A program made the position numbers and the translations under genes. DNA of 64,000 nt. Origin: a virus. Shown in pieces: positions 20,201 through 28,908 of this stretch (positions are counted from its first letter, which is position 1; every line of letters begins with the position of its first letter). The stretch spans positions 158,830 to 222,829 of IMG/VR virus record IMGVR_UViG_3300009184_000029, one strand, 5' to 3'. The notes beneath the pieces are model-generated. The model did no database searches. It had not been told where the DNA came from and saw only the letters and a list, made by a program, of their open reading frames with translations.

Positions 20201-20754
20201 TTTCACCTAGAAGAATAATATATATTGAAAATTCAAATATACCTTTAAATACTGATTATTATTTAAATATATTAACCAAGTCACAAGAAGTTCCTTTTTA
20301 TCATTGGAATTTGGATGATAAAAATTATAGGCCTGGTTCTTACGCTTCACCTTCTACTGCTGGTCCAAATATATTTGGTTCTGAATCTAATAATTGGTTA
20401 ACAGGACCTGATTCTGATAGTGTTGCTATTACTACTCCTTTTAACCAAAACAATCAAACATTGTCAAATAATAATAAATTTTTCAAATACAAATATCAAA
20501 AAGTAGATAGATTAGACTCTGTTTCAGACACATTCCAAAATTATAATACATCACAAACACGTCTGACCGGATGGATATGGGATTATGATGCAACTATAAA
20601 TAAATTAAATTATCAAATCACATCAACTAAAGGTTCTAAACATCCAAGAATTATGAATGGGGCTCCTTATTATTTTTATTTTGGATTAATAAAAGGTGCA
20701 ACTGCTTGGGATAGATTTGTTAGAAGATGGATAAATACTACTGAAGAATTATAA
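14227..20754 (+). CDS. Giant virion/baseplate protein (2175 aa) with membrane-like segment and Cys cluster
   Basis: No named family is recognised over the full length. Residues about 45-175 look like a transthyretin/carboxypeptidase-regulatory-like beta domain ('GVLCGRVYANNGFGVPNAKVSVFI' then 'DAGDFMIFGAPVGNHTIVMDVD'). Residues about 534-566 are strongly hydrophobic ('VLLTALITLAKPIVLIIVLI' onward) and would make one or two membrane spans, flanked by basic residues. Residues about 595-636 hold a cysteine cluster (CPTC, then WCDR, then CSFCDC) that could bind zinc. The remainder is Asn/Thr/Ser-rich, beta-type sequence as in tail proteins. Its place after gp25/gp6 and its 1-base stop/start overlap (TAATG) with the next gene put it in the baseplate/tail operon. 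A role in baseplate periphery or membrane penetration is inference. Confidence 0.6.
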   Translation: MGKNFRIRTKVGVDTRVEAKLEQDFDFLEILSLKLTQQQVYNRPTSNYGVLCGRVYANNGFGVPNAKVSVFIPLTDEDSNNPVISRIYPYRNLNTQNEDGYRYNLLPYVASYTGHVPTGTFPDREDILKDKSLSYTYEKYYKFTAKTNDAGDFMIFGAPVGNHTIVMDVDVSDIGQFSLTPQDLLRIGRATEAQLDGAKFKESTDLDSLPQIIGIKKTIDINPFWGDPDLATIAVTRVDFNLLEEANIEFKPTCVFMGSLISGIDTKAISKTCKVKVRAGDLCELITGPGQILAIRQTVNFDKLGRPILEQYKVENDGQVIDENGTWMIDLPMNMDYVYTDEEGKQQISYDPSIGIPTKGRYRFKIKWNQSDKSTEQLKRGYFLIPNVKEYGWDKDNLGLNPAKDLNPPATVPPTISAATISTPSVTGPPVISYQIDQPLVDFANTSFGKFTRSYSFSLSWFDYVNPQSAINCDDTFYEFQYNKVYTVSQLIDKYRSGKLPARFLGFKNCLDDKCAGNTEKFPVNDGHYNITFLYVLLTALITLAKPIVLIIVLIFAILAWIYRLISEFICDKIVPLLRNLGRTRTVAGFDFVICPTCNGTADDLENKWCDRPNPFTDKRFPLLLQDDGDCSFCDCKDSGESLAGNVYGAVNSSCLADLSSTSKWLYDVSISTELQSPPQINLLAGFTSPFFNFATRMPTTCVYPQTYSYGSLAFDYGSVFLTEQGVGPAVFSPSLTISERLNLFNTKAKYFNNGGLDIDTFTLPASHGSSLISTELSQMNVNKGGWNRIKLTISSEDAIQDQTDWLAAQKLPLPGGAYPSDGSYHLDNVMILLVDENCKLGTTRAGTLVTFNNPTLSSDVNLTGFTTTSQGQGGQTIFTPTFNPYGGRQITGTPIHKSAQTSTTAGKNLDVWYADPSDANVEPVIFNPNLIVKWNLITDPYVQSLKNIIDANQTIYGGPFNINNIRGDAPGSTYTDELTFPYVGNKASYTINYDVDLIPPYYKYPADIEYFQVIENYSIDSLVNKWAPDSPSNALSLKRRYLYNQMQVIRWRKFKYFLSSVNNTAPGTTSPNLVNTPIGTNNTSLYLQPIVYTNQLKPHELFQNFGKLRVVILQRGVDPYSPKFKMKIDLSRLLGFTDFKTGFSVDSDGRVIQNYYRLNQPIQGSSRSQSHYYYLGKKTYDFQGYMQIDDDSFPLTEYGRLFFKSKFFKPSPTQFTSFSSNILQKYSALGDRKINYPSSSQRPFKNFTSYFKWFTFCANASFSNNLYYGTSGTNTIPASTTPLFANGGQSPITTTTNPISSQYTQTLGSTPRLLLYRCNNDPSISTTNIAPGINPNYLNFTQGPVPDGNNTYNQFYFTPIPANSANASANGDVLVLSNNSSLAQDGITSSYSIQTTLQNRVIYDGIGVKAHYNNLFTQRWKKTSSTNSNSFWSAFIGVNKYVNNQAWGPGWTVNNGSSDSQVINTLEEYPGYTGYFPYEDIGGGSYMWAELNFDTNSGQALSDPDLGYKYLTQLYYVPRYDTGLTVTYEKLTGAIIPTTNAALNGSTASNDWPNQSEGDIFNIFRSDRLPTSDNTDTEGKNSFVLYQNNLFAVYIIDTTQTGVTVSFSQSAQNNSGLALENEPVSADGVGEFPLQNVLNTISDCTLSKNLGCYSVNTNGDVTVSSLPGCSQVPKDSQNDSVKVSFFENGCYILVRTDFNFIYSFQSDAKIVQELFLRIKYNLAICLNVISHNFNNEWINGTLLAFPFKQVTIFGGNNQVSQKNFCKETMMFNYQSNNFYYRSSPYALGSDRYTLNTDGTVSNTSEAGTNAGQFVGQRKNYRNTGNIFGATNASLGNNRQLLFPTTILDMGPVNPNIQEYVYSDDYDGYMLNNLNSTTFQSTSDIINFFTLTRLLRQGLSLNRFTNQDGAFVPDVVIDSLFDARGSEKAVDGDFAQSIAINSQLGIINFTPENYTSDTVKVFTRSTGTGNDTIYSPTFGIFFSGSTSQRDLVSPRRIIYIENSNIPLNTDYYLNILTKSQEVPFYHWNLDDKNYRPGSYASPSTAGPNIFGSESNNWLTGPDSDSVAITTPFNQNNQTLSNNNKFFKYKYQKVDRLDSVSDTFQNYNTSQTRLTGWIWDYDATINKLNYQITSTKGSKHPRIMNGAPYYFYFGLIKGATAWDRFVRRWINTTEEL

Positions 20755-22550
20755 TGAATAGTGGACAAGAAAATACAATAGTTTTAGGTTCTTTAAGATA
20801 TAAAGGGGCCGTTAATACTAACTTGTTTATTCAAGAAGTTTTAGTCGGTAAACAAAAAGAAATTATAGATTCTGAAAGAAGTATAACGGTTAATTTACCA
20901 AAATTATATCAAGACGAAAGACAAAAATCTAACATCTTTAGGCCATCGGCTAAGTTTGATTTAATTTTAAAAAATTCATATGTTGGTAAAACAGATTATA
21001 GAAGATTTCAAAATCAATTGTATTATACTAACGCTTTAAATGATAAGATTGCGGATGTTAATAACGGTTCTACATATTTGGCGTGGCAAGGATTTCCACA
21101 ATATAATGAATTTGATTTTATTAGAAATGACAATGATTTACCTTCATGGACTCTATCTGGAGGGGCACATTTAATTACATCACAAAAAGATGTTACTGAA
21201 AGGAATTGGTATTTTTATATGTCATATGTTTATAAAGGAGACCCAGATGTACCGATGAGATTTTATGAAGGTACGTCAACATCACCATCAATTAGTTGGA
21301 TGGCAAATCAAGGAGTACCATTTAAAACGGGAAGAAATCAAATTGATGGGAAAAATTTAGTAACATTTAAATGTATTACTAATCACGGATTAAGTGTTGG
21401 TGAAAGTGTAAATTTATTAATTAATAATAGTGCGTCAACTGTAACAGTTTATAGTTTAGGAGATGGTTCTTTTGGCTCTGATGAATTTATTTTTAACTTA
21501 TATAATGTTTGGTCAGACAGTTTAACGCCATATCCTCCTAATTTATGGGGTACTGCTAAAAGAGTTTTGAGACTTGATGCAAGTGGTAATAGTATATCGG
21601 AATACGTGTCTAAATATTATGTTAGAGTACATAAAATTATTACAAAAAATTCAGATAAAGTATTAACAAAGGCTGGTTTTAATCAGAATGCTTATAGGAC
21701 GACAACTAAATATGAGTCATCGGCTTTAACACCTAATTTAGTATCTAGAATATCAGTTAAAGAAGGTAGTCAAGAATATAATTTATCATTTAATACTGAT
21801 ATTAATGTTACAAATTTAATTGACAACCAAAAAAGACCTGTATCTGAAATTTTTTATACTATAATAAATAAAGGTCAGTTTGGGTGGTTTAATAGACCTG
21901 TTGTAATTCAACAAGGTATATTACCTAAAGGTCTATTAACAGGATGGGAATTTAATATGAGTACCTCAAATAGTGGTAATTCTTGGTGGAACACTTCAAC
22001 ACAACCATTAAATACTGATAATATACCACTGTTAAGTTATACTAGAACCTCAGGGGTTACTAAAACTTTTTACTATAACAATGAACCGAAAAATGGAGAA
22101 ATTTACGGAGATTTATGTGAGTGGAACGACTTAGAACAAATTGAAAAAGTAGTATCAAAAAGAATACATAAATTAAAATTTAATCAAGATATTTTTGTTA
22201 CTGATACAAATACAAATAATAGTGGTGGTTATTATTATTATCCTTTTTATAGCCAAAAAATTAGACAATTCTCTAATTATTTAGAAGAAGGTGACCCGGT
22301 ATTAACTACAAATATACCTGATTACGCATATTACTCAACTAATAATAATTTGTTCTATTGGAGAGATATATACGACTATGGTATTTTTGATTCTGATAAT
22401 CAAGGAATAAATTTTCCATATTCAAATGACGGACATTATCCGTATTCAAATTACGTATTTAAAATAATACCAGAAGGTTCTAATTTTGCGGATGCTAATT
22501 CTAACCAAGATAATTTAGTTCAATTACCTTTATCAGATGCCTGTGAATAA
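20754..22550 (+). CDS. Hypothetical tail/baseplate structural protein (598 aa)
   Basis: Not recognised. The protein is Asn/Tyr/Ser-rich and predominantly beta in character, without membrane segments. It contains 'RISVKEGSQEYNLSFNTDINVTNLIDNQKRPVSEIFYTIINKGQFGWFNRP' around residues 330-385. It starts in the TAATG overlap with the giant virion gene and overlaps the next gene by 14 bases, so translation is probably coupled through this run. Structural role is inferred from context and composition. Confidence 0.6.
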   Translation: MNSGQENTIVLGSLRYKGAVNTNLFIQEVLVGKQKEIIDSERSITVNLPKLYQDERQKSNIFRPSAKFDLILKNSYVGKTDYRRFQNQLYYTNALNDKIADVNNGSTYLAWQGFPQYNEFDFIRNDNDLPSWTLSGGAHLITSQKDVTERNWYFYMSYVYKGDPDVPMRFYEGTSTSPSISWMANQGVPFKTGRNQIDGKNLVTFKCITNHGLSVGESVNLLINNSASTVTVYSLGDGSFGSDEFIFNLYNVWSDSLTPYPPNLWGTAKRVLRLDASGNSISEYVSKYYVRVHKIITKNSDKVLTKAGFNQNAYRTTTKYESSALTPNLVSRISVKEGSQEYNLSFNTDINVTNLIDNQKRPVSEIFYTIINKGQFGWFNRPVVIQQGILPKGLLTGWEFNMSTSNSGNSWWNTSTQPLNTDNIPLLSYTRTSGVTKTFYYNNEPKNGEIYGDLCEWNDLEQIEKVVSKRIHKLKFNQDIFVTDTNTNNSGGYYYYPFYSQKIRQFSNYLEEGDPVLTTNIPDYAYYSTNNNLFYWRDIYDYGIFDSDNQGINFPYSNDGHYPYSNYVFKIIPEGSNFADANSNQDNLVQLPLSDACE

Positions 22551-23418
22551 ATTTAAAATAGTTCCTGACGGTACGAATAAAAATCTAAATGTTAAATTAT
22601 ATTCTGAATGGGATTTGGAAGATAGGGACGACGCTATTGATGAATATAAAAATACTGTTGTAGAAGAAGTTGTTGGTAAACCAGTTGACTATGAAATAGG
22701 TAGATTTGAATTTAAATTTGGAAATATTGAGTATAAATTTTATTTTAATAATAAAAATTTAAAAAACGCGACATTTGCGGGTACTAGTTATACTGCGTAT
22801 CCTAACTATGTTGATATAAATGACCAACCTACTTCAGTTTTCACTGTACCTGAAATATATTACCAAGGAACTGCATTTAAAAATTCGTTTTTCAAGTTGG
22901 ATTTTTATGATAGTAGTGACCCCGGTACCCAAACAATACAATTCACAATAATAATTCCAACACATCAAGGAGAGGTACAAACTGTTACGTATGAATATAG
23001 AAACTATATAATCAAACGACCATGGTTTAAATTAAATAAATTAACAGATAAAGAAGGGTATTATTTATATTGGTTGAAAAAAAAGAATGTATTTAATATA
23101 GATACTTTTTATATGAGTGCTAAGTTTTTTGATGCTAAAACAGGTAAATTTTTAACTTTTTTAACATCTAAACAATTATCATTAGGTAACTCAACACCCA
23201 ATAAATTTACTTTCACAAATAATCTAAACAAATTTTCATATTATAAAGTTAAATTAGATTATAATGATTTCAGTTATTTAGTTGGTGGACTATACGAAAC
23301 ATTTACAAATATACCATCATCATCAACAACCGACGGTGTTATTACTTATAATAATACTAATGCTAATTTATTTGGCACTTCTAATAATCCTGTTGTATGG
23401 TACGAATATTTAGACTAA
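22537..23418 (+). CDS. Hypothetical tail/baseplate structural protein (293 aa)
   Basis: Unrecognised. The N-terminal part carries an acidic helix ('EWDLEDRDDAIDEYKNTVVEEVVG') followed by alternating beta sequence rich in Tyr, Phe and Asn. It begins 14 bases inside the preceding gene and stops 1 base before the next ATG. Tight packing suggests stoichiometric co-expression with neighbouring virion genes. No catalytic motif seen. Confidence 0.6.
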   Translation: MPVNKFKIVPDGTNKNLNVKLYSEWDLEDRDDAIDEYKNTVVEEVVGKPVDYEIGRFEFKFGNIEYKFYFNNKNLKNATFAGTSYTAYPNYVDINDQPTSVFTVPEIYYQGTAFKNSFFKLDFYDSSDPGTQTIQFTIIIPTHQGEVQTVTYEYRNYIIKRPWFKLNKLTDKEGYYLYWLKKKNVFNIDTFYMSAKFFDAKTGKFLTFLTSKQLSLGNSTPNKFTFTNNLNKFSYYKVKLDYNDFSYLVGGLYETFTNIPSSSTTDGVITYNNTNANLFGTSNNPVVWYEYLD

Positions 23419-23419
23419 C

Positions 23420-24511
23420 ATGGAAGTAAACGATAAATATATAAAAATTTCACCTGAGGTTATTAGTGGTGACATATTCCCACAAACCTATGATGGTAAA
23501 ACATTTGGGATATATTCGAGTATGACTATGGTATTAAGCGCGGGAACTAATGGGTCATCATTATTAACTGGGCTTACAATACCAATAGTTTTGGAACAAT
23601 CAGTACATAACATTGGTTATTATGACGTTTTTGATGGGGAGGTATTACAAAAAGATACTGTGAGTAATTTTATTTTTACAACAGGGTCAACTACAAATCC
23701 GTATGTAATATATGTTTATAACACTTCAGATATAACTACTAAAAAATATTTAGAATTATCAACCTACGAAATAAATTGGGGGGATAGTACTATGTATTAT
23801 CCTTACAACGCATTTAATTCTGCTCACACTTATTCTATATCATCTGCTTATACAATAACATTAAGACAAACTAATCCATGGGGAGTTATTAACGTAGTAA
23901 AAAACATTAAAATCCCATATGACCAAACTCCCGACGATTCAAATCCAAACGGAACTGCCACTTTTACACCATCAGGTGGGTCATGGATTGGTACCCCGAT
24001 AAGTTATGACTATATTTTTCCCTTTGATTCTAATATTAATAAATCATATCAGGTAACAAGTAATTTCCCTCAGTTTTATCAAAATTTACCATTCGCCGTA
24101 ACCTCTTTTACTAAGTCTGAATTAACGACATTAGAAAAATATACATCACCTCAATACATAGTTAACTACGAAGTATATTTAAACCAACAATATGTCGGTA
24201 AAATAACTTCTAGTTCACAGACCCAAATTAATTATACGATTTACGATATTGACTATATAGATTTTTCTGACGGGACTTCAGTTAGGGTTGCGTATTCATC
24301 AGGTGTTACTCCTAATAATATCACACAAAGTGCAATAACAAAAAATGAGGTATTAATGAATATGGTTGAGCAGCCACAAATACAATCAAATGTATTTATA
24401 GAAAGAGGTAAGAGTTCAGGACTTGAATCTTTAAGAAGGATTGGTGAAGTTGATAGTATTAGGGATTTGGAGAGATATGGATATAAATATTTTAATATAA
24501 TTGAGAACTAA
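23420..24511 (+). CDS. Structural protein with PKD-like beta domain (363 aa)
   Basis: Residues about 115-170 resemble a PKD-type beta-sandwich: 'EINWGDST' then 'HTYSISSAYTITLRQTNPWG', which is the WGDGT...HTY...YTVTL pattern of that family. PKD domains are common spacers in surface-exposed proteins. The C-terminus is helical and charged ('SGLESLRRIGEVDSIRDLERYGYKYFNI'), suggesting docking to a partner. It is packed 1 base after the preceding gene and 2 bases before the next. Structural assignment is inferred from the operon. Confidence 0.6.
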   Translation: MEVNDKYIKISPEVISGDIFPQTYDGKTFGIYSSMTMVLSAGTNGSSLLTGLTIPIVLEQSVHNIGYYDVFDGEVLQKDTVSNFIFTTGSTTNPYVIYVYNTSDITTKKYLELSTYEINWGDSTMYYPYNAFNSAHTYSISSAYTITLRQTNPWGVINVVKNIKIPYDQTPDDSNPNGTATFTPSGGSWIGTPISYDYIFPFDSNINKSYQVTSNFPQFYQNLPFAVTSFTKSELTTLEKYTSPQYIVNYEVYLNQQYVGKITSSSQTQINYTIYDIDYIDFSDGTSVRVAYSSGVTPNNITQSAITKNEVLMNMVEQPQIQSNVFIERGKSSGLESLRRIGEVDSIRDLERYGYKYFNIIEN

Positions 24512-24513
24512 AT

Positions 24514-25419
24514 ATGGCATTAGGTACATACGGAACATTAAGACCAGCTGACGTTTCACCGGCGGATGTTGACATACTACTAAATTACACTCCATCGAGA
24601 GATGTGACTGAAAATTTTATTTTAAAAAAATTAAATTCACAATCTATATTAAAACCATATTTTCATAATCAAAATACTGGTGGTAATAATAATGTTGAAT
24701 TATTGGGAGGGTTATATAACCTAACTTTACCTGCTACTGAGTTTAATCAACTTGGAATATATACTTTATATATTAGACCTGCGGAAATTAGAACATCAAT
24801 CACAGATTGTGGAGTTTTATCTGCGTTACCAAATGTAAGAGGATTAGTTATTGATTTAAATAATGTCCCTGACCAGTTTAGAAATAAATTCACCTCTCAA
24901 GGTTTAGTTGGGTTTAGAGTTGAATATTTAAATTCTGATGGAACAAAAGTACCAAACTTTTTTAGAGTTGTTACTTCTTCATTTTATTGTGAGGCAGTAA
25001 CTTCCAATCAATCAAATACTGCGCAAAAGGCGGTTAGATATAGATACGTTAATGGTCAATCTAATTTAATGTTTTTAACATTAACACCATCATCATCACC
25101 AACTAATAATCCTGCATCGGTACCTTTCATAGGACAACCTGGACAAAATATTATAATTACTAATACATATTTTAATCCTACAACTATTGAAGTTGAGATG
25201 GTTGAACATGACGCATCCACATTGGCTATTGCTCTTTATGGTAATCAAACAAAATCGATGGATGATGGTATCTACACAATTTATGACAATAATAATAACA
25301 TCTATAGACAATATAACTTGTATGAAATACGTGACCAATTTAATGAGTTACTTTATGAGGTTAGACAAGAACGTACAAATATTGACTTTAGTAAAAACTT
25401 TGGAACAATAATCGCTTAA
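24514..25419 (+). CDS. Hypothetical tail/baseplate structural protein (301 aa)
   Basis: Unrecognised, beta-rich, no membrane segment. The N-terminus reads like an assembly tag ('GTYGTLRPADVSPADVDILLNYTPSRD'). The C-terminal 40 residues are charged and helical ('LYEIRDQFNELLYEVRQERTNIDF'). Its stop overlaps the next start codon by one base (TAATG), continuing the coupled structural run. Confidence 0.6.
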   Translation: MALGTYGTLRPADVSPADVDILLNYTPSRDVTENFILKKLNSQSILKPYFHNQNTGGNNNVELLGGLYNLTLPATEFNQLGIYTLYIRPAEIRTSITDCGVLSALPNVRGLVIDLNNVPDQFRNKFTSQGLVGFRVEYLNSDGTKVPNFFRVVTSSFYCEAVTSNQSNTAQKAVRYRYVNGQSNLMFLTLTPSSSPTNNPASVPFIGQPGQNIIITNTYFNPTTIEVEMVEHDASTLAIALYGNQTKSMDDGIYTIYDNNNNIYRQYNLYEIRDQFNELLYEVRQERTNIDFSKNFGTIIA

Positions 25420-28400
25420 TGGCTACTAAGTATACTTGTCCACCACAATCTCCATCAGGTTTTGGAACCTTTTCGGATAATTTAGTCGGATTCCAATTAA
25501 CCGATGGGGGAGGACTTACGCAAGGTAATTTTAATTTTACAACAGGAGTCACTGAAAAATCAAATAGAAATTTTGAAACAGGGGTTTTTGGTCAACCGAT
25601 TAATTTAGAGACATTAAACATATCTGTAGAAGAAAGTAAAAATATACAATCAAATATAACAGGAGTTTATCCTAATTTTGATTTAAGTTTTATCTCTAAT
25701 TTTACACTTTTTGGACCTTTATCTGAAAGATTTTCAGCTTCGATAACTAAAATAGTTAATTTTTTTCCTGCATCTTTAAATATTAAATTTAGAAGACCAA
25801 ATTTTACAACTGGTTATACTGCATTTGATATCAATTATGATAGTGATGAAAATGAAACTGAATTTAGTATTTATGTATCGGCAATAACAAATCCATTTGG
25901 TATTGATTTTACAACTAATTCTGCGAAGAATATTGCAAAATCTGAATTACCATTATCTAAGTTAAGGGATATAACTACTAATTTCAGAAGTTATACATTA
26001 ATACTAAGCTCGACTTCGTATAATTTAAAATATTTCTATCCTTCAGCGACTTTAACTGGAGGTACTATAAGTTTAGTGGTTAATGGTAATCCATTTTCTG
26101 CGGGAACCGCGACAACTACATCATACGATTCTTTTATTGTAAGACCGAATAATATCGAAGTAGAACAAGTATTTGATTTTGATTTTGACCAAGTTGATAA
26201 CTTTTTATTAAACAGGTCGGTTAGTCCAATCTATACTGCAATATTCAAAGTCCCAAGAGTTTCAGATGATGGGATTTATTATAATAGTAATGAAAATACT
26301 ACTTGGCCATTAGATGGTGAATGGAATTTAGATATAAGAACTCCATTATTTGACAATTACGTATCTAAATTAAATGAAATAGCTGAAAACTTTGATAGTT
26401 TTAAAACAAATTTAATCTCAAGATTTTTGACTACAAATTCATTTATTGAATTTGATACTCCGGATAGAAAGATTGATAAAGTATTAAAGATTTATGGTAG
26501 AAGTTTTGACGAGACAAAGAAATATATTGATGGTTTGTCACATATTATTTCAGTAAATTATACTGTTAAGGATGATATCCCCTCACAATTATTAACAAAT
26601 CTTGCGGAAACTATAGGTTGGAATCCATCGATTTCTCCAATCTCACAAAAAGGAGTTAATAGTACGGTTTATAATGAAAGTTTAGGTTCTGAGTTTGAAG
26701 GTATATCGGTAGGTATGACTCAAGATGAGTTAAACTACCAATATTATAGAAATTTAATACTTAATTCGGCGTACCTTTTTAAGTCTAAAGGTACTAGAAA
26801 ATCTATAGATTTTTTATTAAAATTAATTGGAGCACCTGAGGCATTGATTGAATTTAATGAATCAGTTTATGTTGCAAGTCAAAAAATAAATGTATCAGAT
26901 TTAGATTCCCAATTTTCATTAATTGGTGGAGGAACATTTAGTGAAACAGTTCCTGTGTTAGATACAAATAGTATATATAATTTTAATGGAGATTCGGTTA
27001 CAGGATACACTTCTGAAACTCGGTCAACAACAATTGCGATTACAAGAGAGGATTATCCTGTTGACTCTGAAGGATATCCTTCTCCGCCAACAAATACTGA
27101 TGGATTCTTTTTCCAAAAAGGGGCTGGTTGGTACCAATTAACACCTGACCATCAAAGTAATTTAAAAGTTGACACTACTTTAAGTGTGTTCACAGGTTCT
27201 AACCCTGATATACAAACTAGTTTTTCTGAGTTTACTTATGGTAAGGAATATATTGATAGATTTAGAGATTTCCCATATACTAACTTAGGATATAGTTTAA
27301 CAAGGGTAACTGATAATAATAAAAGTTGGGGGAATAATGAAATTCCATATAGAAGTAATGAAGACGCTAGTTATTATGCATTTTATCCTGTAGGTGATGA
27401 GAGATTGGTTATAAACGCAAAGAACACTGAAATTTTCTTAAATCCTGCACAGGCCTTGGCTTATGATGTATGGTATCTTTCACAACAATATGATTATCCA
27501 ATTCCTAACTCAGGACTTAGTAATCCATATCCTCAAACAGGGGGGGTTGATTCTACAGTTATTAATCCAAAACCAAGAACTCAACCATTTTTCGAGTTCT
27601 ATCAAAGTTTTTGGAAGAATATGATTAATGTTAGAAATAGACAAATAAGTACGGATGGTAAGACAGGTGGATATCCTACATTACAATATTTGTGGTATAG
27701 TTATTTGACAATGTATCAAGATACAGGTATTCAAAATGACAACTTTAGTTATCAAAAAATGATTGAATACATTTCAGGGATTGGGGGGTATTGGTTGAAC
27801 TTAGTCGACCAATTTGTTCCGGCAACAACTTTATGGAATGGGGGAACAAAACTTGAAAATTCGATATTCAACAGACAGAAATTTTTATATAGAAGAAATA
27901 GAAAATATCAATTACCTACACAATCGGTACCTGGTTCACCAACTGTGGCACCATTAGGTGACTATGGATGTTTAGAAGAGACTGTTGTATTGGGGTATGG
28001 TATAATTACCGCATCTATTCTAAGTCAAGCTATTGCTAACTACCAATTAACTAATCCAAATACAAATTTAAATACTGTAAGTACATATTGGAAATTAAAA
28101 TTAACACTTGACGGGATTACAATAACCTCACCAACTAATTTCTTTGTTGGTAATGGAACAAACGGAGGTGTTGACGAATCATTCCCTAGTGACTCAGTAG
28201 TTGATGATGCAGTTAATACTTTCTTTACTAATAATAGTGTAATTAACGCTTTAACTACTGAATTCTACAACGCGACTCCAGATACTGCGAATAATAAAAT
28301 ATATTTAACTACAACAAATTGTCAACAAGCGGATTTACAAGTGGCTAACTTGGGTATTGATTTATTGATTAGTGCTTTATCTAATACTACGGATGCGGGT

Positions 28401-28907
28401 GTTTATTGGATAAAATTGGTTTTTGGATTACCAACAAATTTATCACAACAAATTACGTTAATATTTAAAAGAACTTCATTAACTACTGTTGGTACAAATG
28501 TTAATGCATTTAATTATGTTAGTATTGCTGGTACTGGAGGGGGTCCGACATACACATCAATAGTTGATACTGATAAGACATTAATAAAAGATACTACTAG
28601 ATGGAAAGTTAAAACTCCAATGTATGCAGTGTTAACTGCGGGAAGTAATGGTGGTAACAGGATTTATTTCAGTGTTCAAAAAAATGATTTAACTACAACT
28701 AATTATCCTAATAATCTTGGATGGGGATTAACATCTACCGCGGCTCCATCAGGTACAAATCCTGCAACTGGATTAGTATGGCCGGCAGCTAATCCTAGTT
28801 TAGTTGGATTAACTTCAGATGTAGATATTTTCTACTCAACAGACTTTTATACAACTAATGTTAATAATGTAAATTGGAACCCTAATCCATCAAATATAAT
28901 AATATAA
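25419..28907 (+). CDS. Large tail/baseplate protein with gpI/gp7-type segment (1162 aa)
   Basis: Residues about 380-480 contain the best clue. A segment 'QLLTNLAETIGWNPS' is followed by 'YYRNLILNSAYLFKSKGTRKSIDFLLKLIGAP'. The 'KSKGTR.SI..LL...G' pattern is typical of the baseplate/tail-fibre attachment proteins related to P2 gpI and T4 wedge proteins. The surrounding sequence is beta-rich. The C-terminal 300 residues form a separate Thr/Asn-rich region, possibly surface-exposed. It links the baseplate block with the adhesin genes that follow. Family placement is tentative. Confidence 0.6.
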   Translation: MATKYTCPPQSPSGFGTFSDNLVGFQLTDGGGLTQGNFNFTTGVTEKSNRNFETGVFGQPINLETLNISVEESKNIQSNITGVYPNFDLSFISNFTLFGPLSERFSASITKIVNFFPASLNIKFRRPNFTTGYTAFDINYDSDENETEFSIYVSAITNPFGIDFTTNSAKNIAKSELPLSKLRDITTNFRSYTLILSSTSYNLKYFYPSATLTGGTISLVVNGNPFSAGTATTTSYDSFIVRPNNIEVEQVFDFDFDQVDNFLLNRSVSPIYTAIFKVPRVSDDGIYYNSNENTTWPLDGEWNLDIRTPLFDNYVSKLNEIAENFDSFKTNLISRFLTTNSFIEFDTPDRKIDKVLKIYGRSFDETKKYIDGLSHIISVNYTVKDDIPSQLLTNLAETIGWNPSISPISQKGVNSTVYNESLGSEFEGISVGMTQDELNYQYYRNLILNSAYLFKSKGTRKSIDFLLKLIGAPEALIEFNESVYVASQKINVSDLDSQFSLIGGGTFSETVPVLDTNSIYNFNGDSVTGYTSETRSTTIAITREDYPVDSEGYPSPPTNTDGFFFQKGAGWYQLTPDHQSNLKVDTTLSVFTGSNPDIQTSFSEFTYGKEYIDRFRDFPYTNLGYSLTRVTDNNKSWGNNEIPYRSNEDASYYAFYPVGDERLVINAKNTEIFLNPAQALAYDVWYLSQQYDYPIPNSGLSNPYPQTGGVDSTVINPKPRTQPFFEFYQSFWKNMINVRNRQISTDGKTGGYPTLQYLWYSYLTMYQDTGIQNDNFSYQKMIEYISGIGGYWLNLVDQFVPATTLWNGGTKLENSIFNRQKFLYRRNRKYQLPTQSVPGSPTVAPLGDYGCLEETVVLGYGIITASILSQAIANYQLTNPNTNLNTVSTYWKLKLTLDGITITSPTNFFVGNGTNGGVDESFPSDSVVDDAVNTFFTNNSVINALTTEFYNATPDTANNKIYLTTTNCQQADLQVANLGIDLLISALSNTTDAGVYWIKLVFGLPTNLSQQITLIFKRTSLTTVGTNVNAFNYVSIAGTGGGPTYTSIVDTDKTLIKDTTRWKVKTPMYAVLTAGSNGGNRIYFSVQKNDLTTTNYPNNLGWGLTSTAAPSGTNPATGLVWPAANPSLVGLTSDVDIFYSTDFYTTNVNNVNWNPNPSNIII

Positions 28908-28908
28908 A

